IMG/VR virus record: IMGVR_UViG_3300022591_000661 | Location: 1-20,828 of that record | Direction: 5' to 3' (one strand) | DNA from: a virus | Length of the DNA stretch: 20,828 bases | Translations under genes and position numbers: made by a program | The notes under the pieces: generated by a model | The model's input: the letters and a program-made list of their open reading frames with translations, nothing else | Told to the model about the DNA's origin: nothing | Database searches by the model: none | In this document: positions 1 through 6,784 of the stretch, in pieces | Layout: each line of letters begins with the position of its first letter | Position numbering within the stretch: the stretch's first letter is position 1

Positions 1-1625
1 TGGCGCTTCGGCTCCAGGAAGCCATGGACTCAGGCGACAGCCTCTCTGCGAATGACATCCGCACCCGGCTCAACGACGCGATAAACGACCAGTACCGCGC
101 TACCGGCAAGTGGGCATATCTCATCGATTCGTTTGGCGATGCGGAATCCGGCGACGTGATCTACTCGACCGATGGCGAGGTCTACCGCTGCCCGTACGAG
201 ATGAGCGGCGGTGCGGGCGCGCAAAAGTGCATCATCGATTTCGACAAGTGCGAGGACGTCGTGCCGCGCACGATTTACGAGGTCGAAGCCGACGAGGGCG
301 AGCACCTGGCAGCGATGGAGTCGGCGCGCGCCGCTAAACTCTACGGCGATGTCGTGCCGCTGTACGAGCGCTTCATCGGCAAGTCGGAGCGCGAGAATGC
401 CTCCAGCGGATCGTTCGCCGGCAAGGGGAAATCTTTTCCGATTCTCAAGGCGGGCGACGTAGCGGCGGCGGCATCGAGCATCGGTCGCGCGGGCGCGGAC
501 AATTACTCCACCGACGTCATCAAGAAAAACATCATCCGCATCGCCAAGGAAAAGGGCTGGACGTCGGAGTTGCCGAAGGCATGGCAGGGCGATGACAAAG
601 CGGACGCAAAAGAGTCCCGGCCTACCGCTGCGGTCGGCACGCTGAAGATTCGCGAGGCGTCTGCTTTCCCCATCGACATCGAACTCCGCGAAGCGTTGAC
701 CACCGGCAAGAAAATCAAGCTCATCTCTCCGGGACCTGGCGCGACCGCCTATTACACAGAGTCGGCGCTAAAACAGGCTGCGGCAGACAAGATCTTTCAC
801 GCCGGACTTCCGATGCGTATCGATCACCCGACGCGCGCCGAAGAGGCCGCACGGCCCGAGGGCAGCGTGAAGGACTGGGGCGCGGTACTCGCCACAGATG
901 CCGCGTGGATGGAGAGTTACATCAGCGCTGGCAAAGAGCAAGGCCCCGGATTGTACTCCGAGGTCAAGCCATTCAGCGACCACGCGAAGACCATCGAGGA
1001 GAAAGGGCCGTACGCCGGTGTGAGCATCATGGCGAACGGCAAGCAGTTGCACGAGGCTGGCAGGCCGGTGACGAAGAACGGGCTGCCGGTGCTCGAAAAG
1101 TTCACATCTGCCGAGGGCTGCGACATGGTAACCCGTGCCGGCGCTGGCGGATTGTTTTTGCAGGAGTCGGCGCGAGACGCCAATCAACCACAGGAGAGTG
1201 ATATGACAGCAGACGAAAAACGGCTGCTCGAATCGTTGGTGGGCGACAAGCTGCGCCGCGATGCGATCAGTGAAGCGGCACGGGTATTTACCGGCGTCTC
1301 GGTTACCGAGGCGCAACGGGAGTATCTCATGGACAATGTGTTGGCGCGGCCTCTGCCCACGACGGCAGACGGGCTGCTCGATGCGACCAAGTTCCGCGAG
1401 TCGGTAAGCGCGGAATTGACCCGCTTCGGTTCCGCCATCAGCGGACGCCCGCTGGTCGCCAACATGGGCGCACCGGCTCCGGTGCAACTCACCGAGGCGC
1501 AACGCACCGAGCAGGCCGAAGCGCTCAAGGCCGAAGATCAGACGCTCAAGGAGGCTTGGGGTTCCGCATTCTTCCGCGGCGATCTCAAACTTGCGGAGCG
1601 CGCTATGAAAGGACGGGTGCAGTAA
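1..1625 (+). CDS. Phage head maturation protease with fused C-terminal scaffold region (5' end at window edge)
   Basis: Processing protease of capsid assembly. Numbering from the ATG at 24 (533 aa): the N-terminal ~90 residues form a small domain with the pattern W-A-Y-L-I-D...YRCPYEM that I associate with phage head proteases. Residues ~205-380 look like a prohead protease core with His268 (IDHPT), Ser334 (YAGVSIMA) and Asp367 in CDMVTRAGAGG, the usual His-Ser plus the VDxVTxAGxGG block of serine head proteases. The tail from ~394 is charged and helical, as expected of a scaffold, and has its own internal start (separate entry). The frame is open upstream of 24 (ALRLQEA) and the first two bases are TG in phase, so an ATG, GTG or TTG one base outside the window could be the true start. 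SD before 24 is only AGGAA with about 3 nt spacing. One base separates it from the next gene. Fold assignment is by motif, not search. Confidence 0.82.
   Translation, partial: ALRLQEAMDSGDSLSANDIRTRLNDAINDQYRATGKWAYLIDSFGDAESGDVIYSTDGEVYRCPYEMSGGAGAQKCIIDFDKCEDVVPRTIYEVEADEGEHLAAMESARAAKLYGDVVPLYERFIGKSERENASSGSFAGKGKSFPILKAGDVAAAASSIGRAGADNYSTDVIKKNIIRIAKEKGWTSELPKAWQGDDKADAKESRPTAAVGTLKIREASAFPIDIELREALTTGKKIKLISPGPGATAYYTESALKQAAADKIFHAGLPMRIDHPTRAEEAARPEGSVKDWGAVLATDAAWMESYISAGKEQGPGLYSEVKPFSDHAKTIEEKGPYAGVSIMANGKQLHEAGRPVTKNGLPVLEKFTSAEGCDMVTRAGAGGLFLQESARDANQPQESDMTADEKRLLESLVGDKLRRDAISEAARVFTGVSVTEAQREYLMDNVLARPLPTTADGLLDATKFRESVSAELTRFGSAISGRPLVANMGAPAPVQLTEAQRTEQAEALKAEDQTLKEAWGSAFFRGDLKLAERAMKGRVQ
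1203..1625 (+). CDS. Probable nested in-frame scaffold protein (internal start in the protease gene)
   Basis: An ATG at 1203 lies in the same frame as the protease and is preceded by AGGAG at 1192-1196 with 6 nt spacing, a better ribosome site than that of the outer gene in this window. It would give a 140-residue protein beginning MTADEKRLLESLVG, charged, helical and lacking the catalytic His/Ser domain. This matches the known lambda C/Nu3 arrangement, where the scaffold is made from an internal start in the protease gene so that it is produced in excess. No separate scaffold gene sits between protease and capsid protein, which supports the reading. That the product is made and acts as scaffold is inference. 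Confidence 0.6.
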   Translation: MTADEKRLLESLVGDKLRRDAISEAARVFTGVSVTEAQREYLMDNVLARPLPTTADGLLDATKFRESVSAELTRFGSAISGRPLVANMGAPAPVQLTEAQRTEQAEALKAEDQTLKEAWGSAFFRGDLKLAERAMKGRVQ

Positions 1626-1626
1626 C

Positions 1627-2028
1627 ATGAAAAACCAAGTCTATGCGGGCGCACCGACGAATCCGCGATTCGTCACCTGTCCGACCACGGTCAAGGCTGG
1701 CGATCTGGTGCTCGTCGGCACCGCGCCGGCGTGCGCGCTCAACGATTACCAGAGCGTGAGTGGCGGCGCGACATTCTACTTCTCGGGCAGCTTCACCGGC
1801 ACGGTGATCGGGTCCAGTTCGCACAGCCCGTACACGCCTGTAGCGATCAATCCAGGATCTCCGCTCTATGCAAGCGGCACTCTGGATAGCGCAACCAACG
1901 TGACCACCGGGCTACTCATCACCGCGACCACATCCGACACGCCGTTCGGTCGAATCGATGAGTCCGGCCCCGGCGTGAGTAGCGGCGCAACCAACACGGC
2001 GGCAATCATCCGCTTCGGGGACGCATAA
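1627..2028 (+). CDS. Capsid decoration/stabilisation-like protein (DUF2190-like)
   Basis: 133-residue, Gly/Ser/Thr/Val-rich all-beta protein placed between protease and major capsid protein, the classic position of a head decoration protein such as lambda gpD. The segment VKAGDLVLVGTAPACAL and the later alternation of short beta strands resemble DUF2190-type phage proteins, often linked with head decoration. Starts one base after the protease stop; the nearest SD-like stretch is AAAGGA at 1608-1613, rather far (13 nt), so translation may partly depend on coupling to the upstream gene. Role is inferred from position and composition. Confidence 0.6.
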   Translation: MKNQVYAGAPTNPRFVTCPTTVKAGDLVLVGTAPACALNDYQSVSGGATFYFSGSFTGTVIGSSSHSPYTPVAINPGSPLYASGTLDSATNVTTGLLITATTSDTPFGRIDESGPGVSSGATNTAAIIRFGDA

Positions 2029-2037
2029 GGAGACATC

Positions 2038-3468
2038 ATGTTTACACCCACCATTGGCGCACCGGAATACGCCCCCGGATTCGATCAACACGGCGCAATG
2101 CCACGCGGCGGAGGCGGAATGGATTTCGTCGCTACGCTGCCGGAATGGAGCGCGGAATCGATCTCCCCTCACGTGCAAGGCTATCAGCGCGCGGCACAGC
2201 AGGCGACGGCGCAACACACCCGCCGCGTCCTTGAGGCTGGCCGGCTGCTCAACGACGTCATCAGCGGACGCCTCGACCCGGTCTTCTGGCGCGAGGCGAT
2301 GAACCCCAGCAACGTCGTGCTGGTCGAGCATCTGCGGCAGACTTACCCGCGCGTGTACTCGCGTGACGGCCGCATGTTGGGACTGCGCGAAACAATGGCG
2401 CAGACCGACTACCAGGCGCTATTTGCCGACGTGCTCGACCGCGCGTACTACGGCAATTGGGCTGCGTGGCCGATCACGAACTCGCCGCTGCTCAAAGAGG
2501 CCAACCTGCGCGACTTCCGCCAAGTGAAGCGCTACATGTACGACGGTCTCGTGACCCCGTACACCGGCAGCGACCCGGGCGCACCGCCGACTCAACAGGC
2601 GATGTTGGGACCCGCCCCGCAGAATGGCGCGATCCCGCCGACCGCCGCAACCTCCACCGCCGCTGTCACGTACGCGCCGCTGCTCTACCAGGCATCCGCG
2701 TCGATCAACTGGGCGGCTCTCGTGGGCGACGATCTGGGCATCTTCCAGAGCGTGCCCCGCCGGCTGGCGATGAAGGGCAACCGCGGTATCGCCAAATTCC
2801 AGACCGGGCAGTACTGCGACGCCAACGGCCCGAACACAACCACGCCGAGCGCGAATCCGCTATTCCAGAGCGGCTACCACAATCAGTTGACCATCGCGAA
2901 TGGTGCCAGCGCGAACAACCCGCGCCTGACCATCAATTCGCTGGTGGATGCCTACACGATCCTGGCTGGCCAACTCGATTCGACCGGCGACCCGATCATG
3001 CTGGCTGGCCCGATGTACCTCGTGTACGGCGCCAGCGATTACGGCATCGCGAAGAACCTGGCCAACATGCTCGACGTGCTCACCCAGCAGCAGGGCGGCG
3101 TCGGCGGCGTGTCGACCAGTGCCACGGTCGGTCAGTTGATCCGCGTCCGAAACTGGGCGATGGAAAATCTCACGCTCATCTACGACCCGTATCTGTCGCT
3201 CGTCGCGACAAACAATCCGCATAGCTGGTTTCTCGTGGCCGACCCGAACATGCAGGAACGTCCCGGCATCGAGATCGGATTCCTCAGCGGCTTCAAGGAG
3301 CCCCAGCTTTTCACCGAGGTTCCGACCACGCAGCGCATGGGCGGCGGCCCGGATGCCACGATGGGCAACTTCTGGACGAGCAACCAGAACATCAAGATCA
3401 TGGGCGTCATGGGCGCCAGCCCGATGGACGGGCGCTCGTGGGTAGGCAGCAACGGAAGCGGCTCGTAA
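2038..3468 (+). CDS. Major capsid protein (HK97-fold type expected)
   Basis: 476 residues, the first large gene after protease and decoration protein, with a strong SD (AAGGAG at 2027-2032, 5 nt from ATG) overlapping the previous stop, fitting very high expression. The N-terminal ~50 residues are Gly/Pro-rich, then an Ala/Arg/Gln-rich helical stretch (HVQGYQRAAQQATAQHTRR), compatible with a delta-like assembly domain. The middle and C-terminal parts (SASINWAALVGDDLGIFQSV, IMLAGPMYLVYG, MENLTLIYDPYL, a final ASPMDGRSWVG) have the strand/helix pattern of HK97-fold capsid proteins, longer than the ~385 aa of HK97 gp5. I see no diagnostic motif; the call rests on position, size and SD strength. 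A terminator-like hairpin follows directly. Confidence 0.78.
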   Translation: MFTPTIGAPEYAPGFDQHGAMPRGGGGMDFVATLPEWSAESISPHVQGYQRAAQQATAQHTRRVLEAGRLLNDVISGRLDPVFWREAMNPSNVVLVEHLRQTYPRVYSRDGRMLGLRETMAQTDYQALFADVLDRAYYGNWAAWPITNSPLLKEANLRDFRQVKRYMYDGLVTPYTGSDPGAPPTQQAMLGPAPQNGAIPPTAATSTAAVTYAPLLYQASASINWAALVGDDLGIFQSVPRRLAMKGNRGIAKFQTGQYCDANGPNTTTPSANPLFQSGYHNQLTIANGASANNPRLTINSLVDAYTILAGQLDSTGDPIMLAGPMYLVYGASDYGIAKNLANMLDVLTQQQGGVGGVSTSATVGQLIRVRNWAMENLTLIYDPYLSLVATNNPHSWFLVADPNMQERPGIEIGFLSGFKEPQLFTEVPTTQRMGGGPDATMGNFWTSNQNIKIMGVMGASPMDGRSWVGSNGSGS

Positions 3469-3489
3469 GCTCTACTGGAGAGGCACGGA

Positions 3490-3568
3490 CCCGGCGCACC
3501 GGGCATAGGGATACGACGACAAAAAGCCGTCGCGCAACTCAGGGGAGGCGGCGCGGCGGCTTTCGTTT
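3490..3568 (+). terminator. Tandem hairpins after the capsid gene (intrinsic terminator/attenuator candidate)
   Basis: A 5-bp hairpin CCCGG-CGCA-CCGGG (3490-3503) is followed by a 13-bp stem, AAAGCCGTCGCGC (3523-3535) with GCGCGGCGGCTTT (3551-3563), containing one G-U wobble and a 15-nt loop. The 3' arm ends TTT and continues CGTTTT (to 3568), a modest U tract. It lies in the only sizeable gap of the head operon, where partial termination would lower expression of connector genes relative to the capsid protein. Strength is uncertain because the U tract is interrupted. Confidence 0.6.
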
Positions 3569-3578
3569 TGAGAGCGCA

Positions 3579-4031
3579 ATGGGATTCAGCTACATTCCGG
3601 GTACGCCAATCTTCTACTGCCGGCTGCTCATACCGGACACGCAGTCCCCTGGCATTTTCTCCGACGACGAGATCAACGGATTCCTTCAGATCAACCAGAT
3701 GACGTGGCAGTCGTCGATGTTCTACTCGGGCCCTGGCGGGGCGGTCAATCTCCCCCAGACTCCGAGCAACTTCCTCCGCGCGGCAGCGCTCGCGCTCAAC
3801 ACGCTGGCCGGCAACTCGTCGCGGTTGGCGGGCGTGACGCAACTGCTCGACGTCAAACTCAATCCGGCTGCGGCTGCGAAGGCATTGCAGGACACCGCAC
3901 AGCGCTACCTCGACATGGACGACAACTCAGGCGCGTTCGCGATCGCCGAGCAGGTAACGACTGTCTGGGCCTTCCGCGACCGCTGGCTTGCGCAACTTCA
4001 GCGGCAAACGGGTGGAGGATTTTTTTCTTGA
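3579..4031 (+). CDS. Head-tail connector protein (gp6-like adaptor)
   Basis: 150 residues from the ATG at 3579 (MGFSYIPGTPIFYC). The pattern FSDDEINGFLQI, then LRAAALALNTLAG and ALQDTAQRYLDMDD, is that of HK97 gp6-like connectors: a short acidic helix followed by Ala-rich helices. The frame is open further upstream, to 3438 inside the capsid gene, but that part is Arg-rich, overlaps the capsid gene and the terminator hairpin, and is unlikely to be translated. The SD before 3579 is weak (GAGAG), consistent with low copy number. The stop overlaps the next gene's TTG start (TTGA, 4028-4031). Confidence 0.66.
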   Translation: MGFSYIPGTPIFYCRLLIPDTQSPGIFSDDEINGFLQINQMTWQSSMFYSGPGGAVNLPQTPSNFLRAAALALNTLAGNSSRLAGVTQLLDVKLNPAAAAKALQDTAQRYLDMDDNSGAFAIAEQVTTVWAFRDRWLAQLQRQTGGGFFS

Positions 4032-4387
4032 ATATCAGCACTGGATTGGCGCTGGCAGGACTTGCTATATCCCTCATCACGTCGATAATTGCTGTGACCG
4101 CTGTGATAGTTCAGATGAAAACTAACGTGCAACGGCTCAATGATCGCGAGAAAACCCAGGACGCGCGGGAAGATGCTGCGGCCAAAGAAGTAGCCGAGTT
4201 TATTGGCGTTCTCAAGGCCTTCATGGCGGAGCAGACCGTCATCAATAAGACCGTTTCTGCGGCTCTCGATGGAGTAGTGCGTAAGCTGGAGGACGTCCAG
4301 AAGACGACAGTAGAAAGCTCCACAATCGTTAGTCTGCTCACGGAAGTTTTAAAGAAGAAAGCTCCTGGAGGATTGATCGAAGGATGA
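4028..4387 (+). CDS. Small membrane-anchored coiled-coil protein, TTG start
   Basis: 119 residues read from TTG at 4028, overlapping the previous stop in TTGA, with a strong SD (GGAGG 4014-4018, 9 nt away). Residues ~4-30 are one hydrophobic segment (TGLALAGLAISLITSIIAV); the rest is charged and helical with heptad-like spacing (NVQRLNDREKTQDAREDAAA...LEDVQKTTVE), a coiled coil. No family recognised. Position between connector and tail completion genes is unusual for a membrane protein. The DNA is visibly richer in A/T than its neighbours, which could mean later acquisition. It ends in an ATGA overlap with the RlpA-like gene, so the two are probably translated together. It could be a holin-like or spanin-like lysis protein, an ejected virion protein, or an exclusion protein; I cannot choose. 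Confidence 0.7.
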   Translation: MNISTGLALAGLAISLITSIIAVTAVIVQMKTNVQRLNDREKTQDAREDAAAKEVAEFIGVLKAFMAEQTVINKTVSAALDGVVRKLEDVQKTTVESSTIVSLLTEVLKKKAPGGLIEG

Positions 4388-4740
4388 TCACCGTAAAGGC
4401 CACGCGCGAAGGACTCATCGGGCACCAGACTGCCAGCGGTTACTATGTCGACACGGTCGTCTCTTTCGTCGCGTTGCCATCCGAGAATGCCCTGTTCCGA
4501 TTCGTGCGCGTGATCAACACCGTCAACGACCACGAGTGCATCGCTCAGGTGCTCGACGTTGGCCCCTGGAATATCGACGACGACGCCTATGTCTTCGGCG
4601 GGTCCCGGCCCCAGGCTGAGAGTGGCATCGACAAGCAGGGCCGCAAGACCAACGGCGCTGGCATCGACCTCGGTGAGAAGGTGTGGACGAAACTCGGAAT
4701 GCAAGACAATAGCGCGGTGATGTGGGAGTTCGTGTCGTGA
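4384..4740 (+). CDS. RlpA-like double-psi beta-barrel protein
   Basis: 118 residues. The pattern follows the RlpA/expansin-type double-psi beta-barrel: TASGYYVDT (17-24), VALPS (29-33, where RlpA has a His-containing xxLPxG turn), VRVINTVNDHE, then VLDVGPW (56-62; RlpA: VxDRGP, with the conserved Asp) and NGAGIDLGEKVWTKLGM (90-106; RlpA: IDLSxAAAxxLG) and a final strand VMWEFV. In this superfamily are lytic transglycosylases (RlpA, MltA) and cell-wall binding proteins. Asp58 is retained but the His usual before LPxG is absent, so catalysis is not assured. Overlaps the membrane coiled-coil gene by ATGA and the next gene by GTGA. Plausible roles: virion-associated wall-degrading activity or a structural barrel recruited as head closure. 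Confidence 0.62.
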   Translation: MITVKATREGLIGHQTASGYYVDTVVSFVALPSENALFRFVRVINTVNDHECIAQVLDVGPWNIDDDAYVFGGSRPQAESGIDKQGRKTNGAGIDLGEKVWTKLGMQDNSAVMWEFVS

Positions 4741-5177
4741 ATCAGGCCGCAATCACTCTCGCGATCCAAGGTGTGATGGCTGAGGCCGTTGCGACGGGCC
4801 TGTTTGTGTCGCTGTTTACCGCTCTGCAGCCGGTGCCTACGCAAGGTCCGAACGGTGCCATCGAATTCGATTACGTCGATGTCGCCGGCCTCAGCAACCT
4901 GGTCTGCATGGCATCGCAGCAGTCGCCGGACTCCATACAGGCGACCGAAGTACGCGCGCTCGAAGAGATCACTGCCAGCGAATTGCACTTGGCATTGATC
5001 CCGCAGTATTTGCCCCAGTTGGACGCCGGATGGCGTGGCGAGGCACCGGACGGCAAAGGCGCATGGATTTGCCAGATTCGCTGGCAGGGGGCCTGGTACA
5101 CGTACGAGATCCAAGGCGTCGGCAACGACTCGCAGAGCCAAGGCACGTGGGTCAAGGTCAAATTGGCTACCGTATGA
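4737..5177 (+). CDS. Head closure / tail completion-like protein
   Basis: 146 residues from GTG at 4737, in GTGA overlap with the previous stop and with GGGAG (4724-4728) 8 nt upstream; a GTG at 4722 in the same frame would lie inside that SD and is less likely. Begins with a helix (AAITLAIQGVMAEAVATGLF), then mixed alpha/beta with a late WYTYEIQGVG strand region and a positively charged end (WVKVKLATV). No family motif recognised; assignment to the neck (minor tail or head closure) comes from its place between the connector and the tail terminator-like gene. ATGA overlap with the next gene. Confidence 0.5.
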   Translation: MNQAAITLAIQGVMAEAVATGLFVSLFTALQPVPTQGPNGAIEFDYVDVAGLSNLVCMASQQSPDSIQATEVRALEEITASELHLALIPQYLPQLDAGWRGEAPDGKGAWICQIRWQGAWYTYEIQGVGNDSQSQGTWVKVKLATV

Positions 5178-5632
5178 GCACTCCGCTACAAGTCAAGATG
5201 TTCAAGCTGGCGGGCGCGGACTCGACCTTGCAGGGCTATCTGCTGGGTGCGAACAACACGCTCCGCTGGTTCCCGGTGCAGCTTGAGAAGGGCTACATTT
5301 ACCAGGGTGCGTGCGTGGTGGTGCGCCAGATCAGCAGCGTCGTGGATTACGTACAGAACGGGCCGCTGTGTCTTGAGGGAGTGCAGATGCAGGTTGAGTG
5401 CCGCTCACTTGACTCCCTGCAAGCGCAGGCACTCGCTCGATATCTGTTCGTCAGCTTCTTTCCAAACTCGAATTTCACGGTGGATAACCAGTTTCAATCT
5501 CCGCCGATTCCGGCGCCGCCCGCGCCGAACTTCAGGCTTTCGCAACGCTCAAGCCTCGATTATGAGGTGCAACCTAAACCGGCGTGGGTGGAGATCCTCA
5601 CCTACCGCCTCTGGAACAATGTAAACACTTAA
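5174..5632 (+). CDS. Tail terminator-like protein
   Basis: 152 residues from the ATG at 5174, overlapping the previous stop by ATGA. The central stretch MQVECRSLDSLQAQALARYL is typical of tail terminator/completion proteins (lambda gpU or DUF3168 type): a beta strand followed by a helix placing the subunit ring on the tail tube. The Pro-rich linker QSPPIPAPPAPNFR and a C-terminal strand pair (WVEILTYRLWN) follow. It sits immediately before the tail tube gene, the normal order. Family assignment is by pattern and position. Confidence 0.58.
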   Translation: MSTPLQVKMFKLAGADSTLQGYLLGANNTLRWFPVQLEKGYIYQGACVVVRQISSVVDYVQNGPLCLEGVQMQVECRSLDSLQAQALARYLFVSFFPNSNFTVDNQFQSPPIPAPPAPNFRLSQRSSLDYEVQPKPAWVEILTYRLWNNVNT

Positions 5633-5643
5633 GGAGAAACACA

Positions 5644-6099
5644 ATGTCCGCTTTGGCTTTACCGGCAATCGCAAGTTACAATACTCAGCTTTACCTCGGT
5701 GGCCCCACCAGCCCGCCGAGTTATGTACTGCAAGCCCGCATCGGAAACGTGAAGTTCGCGGGCATGACCATCGACATGGTCGACGTGAGCAACCAGACGA
5801 GCACGGCGCACCGCATGCTCGGCACGCTGCTCAAGCCCGGCGATGTGACATTCGACTTGTTTGTCGAGCCCGCATCGGCACAGGATCAGACTCTCATCGA
5901 TCTGATTATCACCGCACCGCCCGCACTCCAGCAGTGGAAGATCGTCACCGCGGCCGGCACGGACGGCACCGCGTTTGTGTTCAACGGCTATCTGAGCAAG
6001 TTCCCGCTCGATGCGTCCATCGGCAAGGCGCTGACTGTGGCTTGCTCGATCTCGATCGACAACAACGTCACCGTCGTCTACGGCGTGGGTCCGCTTTAA
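5644..6099 (+). CDS. Major tail tube protein
   Basis: 151 residues with strong SD (AAGGAG 5631-5636, 7 nt), fitting abundant expression. Sequence is beta-rich with the order expected of siphovirus tube proteins: ARIGNVKFAGMTIDMVDVSN, then HRMLGTLLKPGDVTFDLFVE (the loop-strand 'flip and tube' segment), a helix around DQTLIDLIITAP, and final strands TAFVFNGYLSKFPLD and TVACSISIDN. Preceded by the terminator and followed by the chaperone pair, the canonical tail order. Absence of a sheath gene beside it argues for a non-contractile tail. Confidence 0.8.
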   Translation: MSALALPAIASYNTQLYLGGPTSPPSYVLQARIGNVKFAGMTIDMVDVSNQTSTAHRMLGTLLKPGDVTFDLFVEPASAQDQTLIDLIITAPPALQQWKIVTAAGTDGTAFVFNGYLSKFPLDASIGKALTVACSISIDNNVTVVYGVGPL

Positions 6100-6113
6100 T
6101 CGAGGGCTGAGTT

Positions 6114-6509
6114 ATGACGCCAATCGAATACCCTACTATCACTGTCGGCGCACACGAGAATCTCGTCGTGCGCCTTTCGCTTGCGTCTCAACTGCTCCTG
6201 CGGCGCCGCGGCATGGATCCGGCGCGCATGGGAGAACTCATGCAGCCACGGATCGGCAACGAGCCCAATCCCGACGCGGTCGGCAACGTAATCGCCGTGT
6301 TCGCCTGCATGGTCGCGGAGAACTTCGTCGATCGCTCCAAGCCCCATCTGTGCGACCTCAGTAGCGCTCCGACAGCCGACTACTGGGCCATGCAGATTGA
6401 CGACTTCGCCGCCATCGAGCGCGTCGTATGGGCCGCCGTGGGAAAAGCAGTGGAGGAGCGGCGGAAGAAGCTGGCGGTGGTTCCTCCGGCGTCGGAAGTA
6501 GCCAGCTAA
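6114..6509 (+). CDS. Tail assembly chaperone, short (G-like) product
   Basis: 131 residues, SD GAGGG (6102-6106). Helical protein between tube and tape measure, the position of lambda gpG. N-terminal strands (YPTITVGAHENLVVRLSL) are followed by helices and an Arg/Lys-rich end. The last ~20 codons overlap a second open frame in -1 phase that begins being usable at a GGGAAAA slippery site (separate entry). This zero-frame product binds the tape measure during tail assembly in the families where it is known and is absent from the finished virion. Confidence 0.78.
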   Translation: MTPIEYPTITVGAHENLVVRLSLASQLLLRRRGMDPARMGELMQPRIGNEPNPDAVGNVIAVFACMVAENFVDRSKPHLCDLSSAPTADYWAMQIDDFAAIERVVWAAVGKAVEERRKKLAVVPPASEVAS

Positions 6510-6784
6510 GCGATCAGTATTGGGTGAGTCTTTGGGCGTTCGGGACCGCCGCAACTGGTCTCGGACGCTCAGAGCTCGAATTCTGGCTACTCACACCAGC
6601 CGAGTTTTTCTGGCTGAAGCGCGAGTGGTGCCGGGCTCACGGACAGAAGATCCCTCTCACTGTCGAGGAAAAATCTTCCCTCGACTACAACACAAAATGG
6701 GTGCAGGATCAGTGGATGAAGGCGCACGCCCGCGTGTCCGCACGGAAGCGTGAGGCGTTGTTGAAAGGGGCGCGAAATGGCTGA
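6114..6784 (+). CDS. Tail assembly chaperone, -1 frameshift (GT-like) product
   Basis: Join of 6114-6446 and 6446-6784: ribosomes slip one base back on G-GGA-AAA (6440-6446). After the slip the frame reads SSGGAAEEAGGGSSG and continues to a Trp-rich region (FWLLTPAEFFWLKREW) and a basic end (ARVSARKREALLKGARNG), giving about 223 aa. The downstream frame has no well-placed start of its own: its only candidate ATG at 6428 lies inside the upstream gene with no SD. This is the conserved G/GT arrangement of long-tailed phages. The last 8 nt overlap the tape measure start. Confidence 0.82.
6440..6487 (+). promoter_or_regulatory. Programmed -1 frameshift site: GGGAAAA plus possible stem
   Basis: GGGAAAA at 6440-6446 fits XXXYYYZ in the zero frame (G-GGA-AAA) and differs in the last base from lambda's GGGAAAG. 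Five bases later GGAGGA (6452-6457) can pair with TCCTCC (6482-6487), a 6-bp stem with 24-nt loop that may pause the ribosome. The heptamer is convincing; the stem is weaker because of its long loop. Confidence 0.82.

Noticed and set aside
768-1628. 286-codon open frame on the minus strand over the protease gene
   Set aside because: Antisense to a well-supported gene; Arg/Leu/Ala-rich composition typical of GC-rich shadow frames, no SD or family motif.
3438-3578. N-terminal extension of the connector gene
   Set aside because: Would overlap the capsid gene and the terminator hairpin and encodes an Arg-rich stretch unlike connector proteins; the ATG at 3579 fits the family.
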